Assembly: GCA_946055365.1 (NCBI GenBank)
Contig: CAMGFM010000029.1
Coordinates: 1-10,311, forward strand
Direction of reading: 5' to 3'
DNA: 10,311 nucleotides
Origin: an uncultured Prevotella sp.
Lineage (GTDB): Bacteria; Bacteroidota; Bacteroidia; Bacteroidales; Bacteroidaceae
Of the stretch, positions 1 to 5,700 are shown piece by piece. Every line of letters starts with the position of its first letter. Position 1 is the stretch's first letter. Both the position numbers and the translations under genes were made by a program. The notes under the pieces were generated by a model. That model did no database searches. It was not told the DNA's origin and saw nothing but the letters and a program-made list of their open reading frames with translations.

Positions 1-416
1 CCATATTCCTTGGCAATCTCTATGAAACGGAAGAGATGGTCGAGCGATGAGTGTACTCCGCCAGTGGAGGTGAGGCCCATGAGATGGAGCTTCTTGCCGT
101 TGTCGCGTGCATAGCTGTAGGCACTTACTATCTCCTTGTTCTGGAGGATAGAGCCGTCTTTGCACGAGCGGTTGATTTTTACAAGGTCCTGATATACGAT
201 GCGGCCTGCGCCGATGTTGAGGTGTCCCACCTCCGAGTTGCCCATCTGGCCGTCGGGCAGACCCACGTCCTCTCCGCAGGTGAGCAGCTGTGAGTGTGCG
301 CTCACGGCGTTGAGATAGTCAAGATAGGGGGTTGGAGTGTTGTAAATCACATCCCCTTTGCCTTGTTGTCCGATTCCCCATCCGTCGAGGATCATCAGTA
401 ATGCTTTTTTTGCCAT
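1..416 (-). CDS. gpmI: 2,3-bisphosphoglycerate-independent phosphoglycerate mutase, N-terminal part (3' end outside window)
   Basis: This enzyme interconverts 3-phosphoglycerate and 2-phosphoglycerate in cytoplasmic glycolysis and gluconeogenesis, using two metal ions (usually manganese) and a phosphoserine intermediate. The visible 138 codons begin MAKKALLMILDGWGIG, with the metal-binding Asp at residue 11. The family signature QMGNSEVGHLNIGAGR follows, with the nucleophilic Ser at residue 61. Next come RIVYQDLVKINRS and the substrate-binding segment TSTGGVHSSLDH (His122). The order and spacing match GpmI, whose usual length is about 505-515 residues, so roughly a quarter is present. The start at 414-416 is supported by the family N-terminus and by a well-formed promoter about 100 bp upstream. 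It is transcribed divergently from the peptidase gene. Identification is very secure. Whether the rest is intact cannot be seen. Confidence 0.97.
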   Translation of the reverse strand, partial: MAKKALLMILDGWGIGQQGKGDVIYNTPTPYLDYLNAVSAHSQLLTCGEDVGLPDGQMGNSEVGHLNIGAGRIVYQDLVKINRSCKDGSILQNKEIVSAYSYARDNGKKLHLMGLTSTGGVHSSLDHLFRFIEIAKEY

Positions 417-514
417 ATTCTGTCTGGTGTTATATGATATTTATTGAGCCGTCGTGCCGCGTTTGTGTCGTGTGTCTTTTGGCACAGACGTTGCATAGGG
501 AGGCTCTTTTTGTG

Positions 515-546
515 CAAAATTACAACTTTTGCCGTATATCAGCAAA
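515..546 (-). promoter_or_regulatory. Bacteroidetes-type promoter of gpmI
   Basis: Read on the minus strand, TTTG (543-546) is followed after 20 bases by TAATTTTG (515-522). This matches the sigma-ABfr consensus of Bacteroidetes, TTTG-N19-21-TAnnTTTG, at every defined base. Transcription would start near 508-510 and give a 5' UTR of about 90 bases before the gpmI ATG. No Shine-Dalgarno sequence is visible upstream of that ATG, as is usual in this phylum. Confidence 0.75.
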
Positions 547-587
547 TGTAATTGTCGGAAAACTGCCTGCATTTGAATTTTATTTGC

Positions 588-595
588 TAATTTTG
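588..595 (+). promoter_or_regulatory. Possible -7 box for the peptidase gene
   Basis: TAATTTTG fits the Bacteroidetes -7 element TAnnTTTG on the plus strand. There is no TTTG at the expected 19-21 base spacing. The nearest upstream TTTG (572-575) is only 12 bases away. If used, transcription would begin near 600, run through the 22-bp duplication, and give a leader of about 155 bases before the ATG at 757. Together with the gpmI promoter it would make a divergent promoter pair. Confidence 0.35.
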
Positions 596-622
596 CATGT
601 CGGCGGTCTGTTGTATGCTCCG

Positions 623-666
623 TGCCGGGCGTGCCTCCGCATGATGCCGGGCGCGCCTCCGCATGA
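623..666 (+). repeat. Two-copy 22-bp tandem duplication
   Basis: Units 623-644 and 645-666 are each 22 bp and differ at a single base (T632 versus C654). The shared core is GCCTCCGCATGA preceded by TGCCGGGCG. The next 22 bases are too diverged to count as a third copy. The duplication lies in the probable leader of the peptidase transcript. Its sequence is unrelated to the other arrays in the window, but its period is the same. Confidence 0.85.
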
Positions 667-756
667 CGCTGGCCGACACCCGTTGTTCAGGTGTCGCCGC
701 TTTAGGGGTATGCCCCGCCGCTTTTAATGAAACTTTTTAAACCAAAACAATTTATT

Positions 757-1824
757 ATGTCAAGATTAAAGCTATTGTTACTGTCTGCTGTCATAGCGTC
801 GAGTGCTGTCGTGAGTGCTTATGCGGCGGGATTTGCCTCAAAGAAACCGTCTCTCTCCAAGGAGGCAAAGGCCATGCTGCAAATGAAGGAGAGGGGCTTG
901 AAGTCAATCAATGTCAACACCTCACGCGCACATGTCTACTTTCTCGCCGACGACCTGCTCGAGGGACGGCAGGCAGGGCGACGCGGCTCGCAGATAGCGC
1001 GCCAGTATATACTCTCGCAGATGCGCCAGCTGGGCATAGAGCCTTATTCAGGCGACTCCTATGTGCAGGAGTTTTCTGCCTATAGCCTCACGCATGTGAG
1101 AAAGCGTCCGCGCTATCAGACACACCCCGACTCCATAGCCGCCATCAAGCAACATGCGCATTATCGCCTTGACCTCGGCAACGTGCTGGCCATGATTCCG
1201 GGCAAGAAAACTGACGAGTATGTGATAGTGGGAGCGCACTATGACCACGAGGGCATGAACCCCGACCTTGCGGGTGACAAGATCTACAACGGTGCCGACG
1301 ACAATGCCTCGGGCGTGAGTGCAGTGCTGCAGATCATGCGTGCCTTTGTGGAGAGCGGGGCTACGCCTGAGCGCAACGTGATATTCGCCTTCTGGGACGG
1401 CGAGGAGTATGGTCTGCTCGGCTCGCAGTATTTTGTGGAGACGTTTGACAACCCCGTGCGCATCAAGGGCTATCTCAACTTTGACATGGTGGGACGCGAC
1501 TGTGACCCTGCCGACCCGGAGGTCATGTATTTCTTCTATACGGAGAGCCATCCTGCGTTTGAGAAATGGCTCAAGGACGACATCGCCACCTACGGACTGC
1601 GCCTCAAGCCCGTCTACAGGCCGTGGGACAATCCCGTGGGAGGCAGCGACAACGGCTCGTTTGCTTTGAAAAACATTCCTATAATGTGGTATCACACCAA
1701 TGCGCAGCCCGACTATAACTACCCGACTGACGAGGCTGACCGCATCAACTATGACAAGCTCACGGAGATAACCAAGGCTTCTTATCTCAATGTGTGGGGT
1801 CTTGCCAACGAGGAGGAATATTAA
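757..1824 (+). CDS. Secreted M28-family zinc metallopeptidase (aminopeptidase-like)
   Basis: This 355-residue protein is predicted to release amino acids from peptides outside the cytoplasm with a two-zinc centre. Residues 1-24 form a signal peptide (MSRLKLLLL, hydrophobic core, AYAA). A frame extension to an ATG at 727 adds 10 residues ahead of it, but 757 gives the cleaner signal peptide and follows an A/T-rich leader. The complete M28 ligand set is visible: His161 in VGAHYDHEG, bridging Asp181 in NGADDNASG, catalytic Glu216 and zinc Glu217 in FWDGEEYGLLGS, Asp243 in LNFDMVGRD, and His313 in IMWYHTN. No protease-associated or C-terminal sorting domain is present, and no lipobox cysteine, so a periplasmic location is likely. 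Glutaminyl cyclases share the fold, but the GEEYGLLGS segment favours a peptidase. Substrate specificity is unknown. ridA follows after 148 bp. Confidence 0.93.
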   Translation: MSRLKLLLLSAVIASSAVVSAYAAGFASKKPSLSKEAKAMLQMKERGLKSINVNTSRAHVYFLADDLLEGRQAGRRGSQIARQYILSQMRQLGIEPYSGDSYVQEFSAYSLTHVRKRPRYQTHPDSIAAIKQHAHYRLDLGNVLAMIPGKKTDEYVIVGAHYDHEGMNPDLAGDKIYNGADDNASGVSAVLQIMRAFVESGATPERNVIFAFWDGEEYGLLGSQYFVETFDNPVRIKGYLNFDMVGRDCDPADPEVMYFFYTESHPAFEKWLKDDIATYGLRLKPVYRPWDNPVGGSDNGSFALKNIPIMWYHTNAQPDYNYPTDEADRINYDKLTEITKASYLNVWGLANEEEY

Positions 1825-1888
1825 TCACCCCACACACGGGCAGAGACGGCATGTGCCGTGGCTGTGCCGTGACACGGCAATGGTCTTC

Positions 1889-1916
1889 GCAGGGCAAAAA
1901 AATGGTTTTGCCCTGC
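1889..1916. other. Perfect 11-bp hairpin between the peptidase gene and ridA
   Basis: GCAGGGCAAAA (1889-1899) and TTTTGCCCTGC (1906-1916) form a perfect 11-bp stem with a 6-base loop. No U-tract follows on the plus strand and none on the minus strand, so it is not a standard intrinsic terminator. It may be a transcript-stabilising or pausing stem, or part of ridA's leader. It is preceded by two copies of TGTGCCGTG spaced 11 bp apart (1852 and 1863). A TTTG (1907-1910) has a TA 19 bases downstream, but the rest of the -7 box is poor, so no ridA promoter is called. Confidence 0.5.
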
Positions 1917-1972
1917 TGACATACGACAATAATCTAAAAAAATACAATAATAACAAAAAACAAAAAGATAAG

Positions 1973-2350
1973 ATGAACAATCCAATCCACACAGACAACG
2001 CCCCCAAGGCCATCGGTCCTTACAGCCAGGCCATTGAGGCAGGAGGCATGGTATTCGCTTCTGGGCAGCTGCCCATAGATCCCGCAACGGGAGAGTTCGC
2101 TCCTGGCGGCATAAAGGAGCAGACACGCCAGTCGCTCACCAACGCGCGCAGCATCATGGAGGCCGCAGGCACAGACTTTGCGCATGTGGTGAAGACCACA
2201 GTGTTCCTCTCTGACATGGCAGACTTTGCCGCCATGAACGAGGTGTATGCAGAGTTTTTCGCACAGCCCTTCCCCGCACGCTCTGCCGTGGCAGTGAAAA
2301 CCCTGCCCAAGAACGCGCTCGTGGAGATAGAGTGCATTGCGGTGAAATGA
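1973..2350 (+). CDS. ridA: RidA family enamine/imine deaminase
   Basis: RidA hydrolyses reactive 2-aminoacrylate-type enamines and imines, produced by PLP enzymes such as threonine dehydratase, to 2-ketoacids and ammonia. It is a cytoplasmic trimer with active sites between subunits. The 125-residue length is typical. Recognisable segments are APKAIGPYSQAI (Tyr17), GGMVFASGQLPIDPATGE, QTRQSLTNARSIMEAAG, VVKTTVFLSDMADFAAMNEVY and PARSAVAVKTLPKNALVEIE. These place the substrate-carboxylate Arg at 103 and the conserved Glu at 120. The ATG at 1973 gives the family N-terminus. The open frame extends upstream to 1790, but that stretch overlaps the peptidase gene and encodes no family sequence. A very A-rich leader (about 1936-1972) precedes the start. 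It may be cotranscribed with the peptidase gene, though a strong hairpin lies between them. Confidence 0.96.
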   Translation: MNNPIHTDNAPKAIGPYSQAIEAGGMVFASGQLPIDPATGEFAPGGIKEQTRQSLTNARSIMEAAGTDFAHVVKTTVFLSDMADFAAMNEVYAEFFAQPFPARSAVAVKTLPKNALVEIECIAVK

Positions 2351-2357
2351 CGTGTCG

Positions 2358-2413
2358 CACACTCCTTTTTCGCATAATCAGAAAATTGTGTGATGGGAGT
2401 GTGACGGATTTTT
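2358..2413 (+). terminator. Possible ridA terminator
   Basis: CACACTCC (2358-2365) pairs with GGAGTGTG (2396-2403). The 30-base loop can extend the stem partly through TTTTTC/GAAAAT. Five T residues (2409-2413) follow after five bases. The large loop and the offset T-run make this a weaker candidate than a classical terminator. Its place just after the ridA stop codon is what favours the call. Confidence 0.4.
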
Positions 2414-2452
2414 GCAAGGGCTGGAGCATACGAGGCACAGTCTGACTTTTAC

Positions 2453-2540
2453 AGAGTGGCACTTTTCGATGACAAAAGTGCCACTTTGCAGTAGCTAAAG
2501 AGGCACTTTCACCTTTAAAAAGCGGCACTTTGGCTTATAG
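2453..2540. repeat. Four-unit 22-bp tandem array, family AAAGNGGCACTTT
   Basis: Units start exactly every 22 bp at 2453, 2475, 2497 and 2519. Each has a conserved 13-base core (AGAGTGGCACTTT, AAAGTGCCACTTT, AAAGAGGCACTTT, AAAGCGGCACTTT) and about 9 variable bases. The core is close to a palindrome (AAAGTGsCACTTT), so units 1 and 2 can also form a 12-bp stem (2455-2466 with 2474-2485). The same family recurs at 7281-7368. It is too short for CRISPR and has no coding potential. Confidence 0.88.
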
Positions 2541-2615
2541 GCACACGCTTGTGTGTAGAGCCAACGCTACTGTTGGGATGCACGGGCGAACTCTCGTGAC
2601 GGGGCAGGCCTAAGA

Positions 2616-2706
2616 TTATGAAAGACAGGCTCGCTTGTTTTTCATAGTCAGGGCGCACCTGTCTTATGAAAAAAATGATAAAAACAACAAAACGAATTTT
2701 TCATAA
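2616..2706 (+). promoter_or_regulatory. Putative RNA switch: four mutually complementary leader segments
   Basis: Segment 1 (2617-2627, TATGAAAGACA) pairs with segment 2 (2636-2646, TGTTTTTCATA) over 11 bp with one G-U. Segment 2 can instead pair with segment 3 (2638-2646 with 2665-2673, 9 bp). Segment 3 can instead pair with segment 4 (2664-2673 with 2697-2706, TTATGAAAAA/TTTTTCATAA, 10 bp perfect). Segment 1 can also pair with segment 3 through AAGACAGG/CCTGTCTT (2622-2629 with 2658-2665). The 3:4 stem ends one base before the ATG at 2708 and would mask it, while 2:3 would free it. The pairings are read directly; a regulatory role is inferred. It matches no riboswitch class known to me. Confidence 0.45.
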
Positions 2707-2707
2707 C

Positions 2708-5700
2708 ATGAAGAAAACACGAAACGGATGGCTGTCTGTGCTGTTTGCCGCGTGTGTGTCGTGGCTGTGGCTGCCTATGGTGGCGCAAAAGCCCGTTGAC
2801 GACGGCAGTCGCATGGCAGAAAAAGAGAGGAGAGCCGCGCTCAAGGCCGGACGGCAGGACATGCCGACCGCCGCTCCTGCGAGGGTGGCTGCCAATGCGC
2901 CCACGCTCTATGGCTATGTGTATGACTCGTATGGCCCTTACTGGGGCGCGGCAGGCATTTATAGCATCAACCCCAAGGATGCCAATGACTTCAACTGCGT
3001 GGCTGAGGGCGTGAAGGCCTACGGCGGCGGCACCTACGGCGGCGGCACATATTACGCGCTCGACTATGTTGAAAAAGGCTCGCTCATAACCTTTCCTGCG
3101 ACGCTCACGCTCTATGACGTGAGCGACTGGAGCCAGAAGAAGCTCTATTATTCCACGACAAAGTTTGAGAACCTCGGCGCGGACATCACCTTTGACCCCA
3201 CCACGGGCAATCTCTACGGCGTGTTTTATGACTCAGAATATACCACGTGCAACGTCTTCGGCACGATAAGGCTCGGCTCGCCCAACGAATATAGCTATGA
3301 GGTGGAGCAGATAGGCGGCAGCCTGCCGGAGCGAATGGTGGCGATAGCGTGCAATGCGCAGGGACAGCTCTACTGCTTTGGCGTGTCGGGCAGTCTCTAT
3401 GCGATAGACAAGACCTCGGGCGGCACATCTCTGATAGGCTCTACGGGCGTTGACGTGGTGCCATGGAAGCAGTCGGCTTGCTGCGACATGACTACAGGCA
3501 CCATCTACTGGACATCCATGCACGACTATGGCGACAACAATCAGGACTTTGGGCTGTTTGAGGTGAACCCCGCGACGGCAGAGGCCGAGCTGATAGGCAA
3601 TTACAGCTGGACGGGAACATTCAACAGCGACTGCATCTGCGGCCTCACCACGTTCCAGAATGTGGAAGTGTCGTCGGCACCTCTGCCACCTTCTGACCTT
3701 TACGTTGACTTTGACGGAGCGTCGCTGTCTGCCACTGTCACGTTCACCATGCCCTCCACCGACACGGGAGGCTCTTCACTCAGCGGCACGGTGGACTATG
3801 AGCTCTATGTAGACGGCACCGTGCAGTCGTCGGGCAGCGCACAGGCTGGCTCTATCGTGGAAGTCACGGCGGGCGTTGCGGCAGATGGTATGCACGAGTT
3901 CAGCGTTCTGGCATCAAGGGGCGGCAGCGCAAGCACCCCGGTGTCGTGCAGCGCATGGGCAGGCAACGACACGCCGTGTGCGCCAAAGGCTGTCAATGCC
4001 ACAAGAGGCGCGTCAGGCGCAGGCGGCACTACGGTATATGTGTCATGGCAAGCCGTGACGGAGGGCATACATGGCGGATATGTCGACCAGACGGGCATGT
4101 CATATAGTGTGGTGCGTATGCCTGACGGCAAAACTGTCTACACTGGCAGTAGCACAACGTGCAGCGACCTCGTGGAGTCGGCCGTCAAGACCGTCTATAC
4201 CTATGAGGTGACGGCGACAAGTGCAGGCCTTGAGGGCGACAAGGGACGCTCCGCTGGCTTGGAGCTGGGAGAATATCTTGGTGTGCCTTACACACAGGAC
4301 TTCAATGACGACGATTCGTTTGACGACTGGACGGTATTTGACAACAATAACGACGGTTCTACATGGGTGCATGGCGGCGGCAGAATCAGCTATAAGTACA
4401 ACACCAAGAACGCGGCCGACGACTATGCTTTCACACCGGGCATCTGGCTCGAGTCGGGCAATCTCTACCATTTCGAATTTACGGCCTACAACACCTCGCT
4501 CGTGGAGAAAGTGGCGGCATACGTGGGCAAGAGCGCAGTGGCGTCGGCCATGACCACAGAGCTTGTGCCTCCCACGGACATCACCTATGAACCGCGCATG
4601 CACAACATGCGAGGCTCGTTCAAGCCGACACAGAGCGGCATGTATTATTTTGCGGTGAAGGCATGTAGCGATGCCGACATGAGTACGCTCTATGTTGACG
4701 ACGTGAGAATAAGCGTCACGCCTGCCGATGCCCCAGACAAGCCGCGCAACCTCAACGTGTGGCCAGGCGCGCAGGGAGGGCTGTCTGCCAAGATCAAATT
4801 TAGCGCGCCGTCGGTGAATGTGGCTGGCAACACGCTCGAAAGCATCGACTATTGCGTTGTGGAGCGTGACGGCCAGGAGATAGCGCGCGTGACTGACATC
4901 ACGCCGGGGCAGTCGGTGATAGTGAGCGACGAGCTTTCGGTGTCGCAGGGCACACATATATATAAGGTATATGCCGTGAGCGGCGGTCTTGTGGGCGACT
5001 TTGTGACAATGAGCAGGTATATAGGCCTTGACTCTCCCGGCCCTGTGCGCAACCTGAAAGCGTCGGAAGACCTTGACAACCCCGGCACCGTGGTGCTGAC
5101 ATGGGACGCTCCCGACACGGGACAGCACGGCGGATATGTCAACCCCGACGAACTGGTGTATGTGGTGTCGGTGGGCTATGCCGACGATGAGTATTCGACC
5201 ACGGAAAAGAGGTTTGAAGACCATCTCGACATCTCCGCCGGGCAGGCCTATCAGGGCTATTCTGTCTATGCCGTCAACAGTGCCGGCAGCGGACGTTACG
5301 TTTGGAAGACGGTGGTGGGCCTTGCAGGCCCTGCCTATGAGGCTCCCGTGTATGAGTCGTTGTCGGGCGTGAGGATGAACATCACGCCGTGGCTGCCCGA
5401 CATCATCAACGGCGAGATAGGTCAGGCCTACTGGACACCGTGTGACGGCTCTTATCTTGAGAGCGGCACGCAGGATGCCGACGGCGGAGTGTTCTCCTTC
5501 AACGCCAAGGTGCTTGGCGCGGCAAGCCGTCTGTCATCTCCCAAGGTCGACATCTCGGCACTCGAGAGACCGCAGGTGTCCTACTGGGTTTATCTCACGG
5601 GCAAGAGCGACAGGCTTGACGTGCAGCTGTCTGCCGATCATGGCGAGTGGCAGACGCTGAGGTCCATCGTCCTCAACAGCGACACCAAGGGCTGGCACCG

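Larger units (their letters stand above)
417..756. other. Divergent intergenic region between gpmI and the M28 peptidase
   Basis: These 340 bases contain no credible gene. The only open frame across them has no family resemblance and overlaps both promoters. The half nearest gpmI is AT-rich and carries the promoter elements. The half nearest the peptidase is GC-rich and carries the 22-bp duplication (623-666), then a short GGGG-TATG-CCCC inverted repeat near 704-715 flanked by two copies of CGCCGCTTT. The last 25-30 bases before the peptidase start are A/T-rich, as before the other genes here. Confidence 0.7.
2351..2707. other. Intergenic region between ridA and the large adhesin-like gene
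   Basis: These 357 bases contain no supportable gene. From left to right they hold a possible ridA terminator (2358-2413), a four-unit 22-bp array (2453-2540), about 75 bp without obvious structure (2541-2615), and a leader of four alternating complementary segments (2616-2706) that ends next to the chosen start codon. No TAnnTTTG promoter box was found on the plus strand, so the transcription start of the large gene is unknown. Confidence 0.7.

Noticed and set aside
332..727. 131-codon plus-strand frame across the gpmI/peptidase gap
   Set aside because: It overlaps the gpmI 5' end antisense and runs through both promoter elements and the 22-bp duplication. The translation is Cys/Arg-rich with no family resemblance.
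1865..1879. TGCCGTGACACGGCA palindrome as an operator or terminator
   Set aside because: The perfect 7-bp arms are separated by one base, too tight for an RNA hairpin. It is a single copy within a local TGCCGTG-rich stretch, so no function can be argued.
2453..2540. CRISPR array
   Set aside because: Units of 22 bp with a 13-base core and 9-base spacers are far too short for CRISPR, and no cas genes are present.
2616..2706. Invertible (phase-variable) promoter flanked by inverted repeats
   Set aside because: The TTATGAAA/TTTCATAA repeats are only 8-25 bp apart, too close to enclose a promoter, and no recombinase gene or internal promoter box is visible.
2666..2707. Upstream start codon for the large adhesin-like gene
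   Set aside because: It is in frame, but it adds 14 mostly basic or polar residues before a complete signal peptide, and the ATG lies within leader segment 3. The start at 2708 follows an A-rich leader like the other genes. It remains possible as an alternative start.
4100..5224. 374-codon open frame on the minus strand
   Set aside because: It is antisense to the Fn3 and cleaved-adhesin region of the first large gene and has the same composition as other shadows. No family motif or leader is seen.
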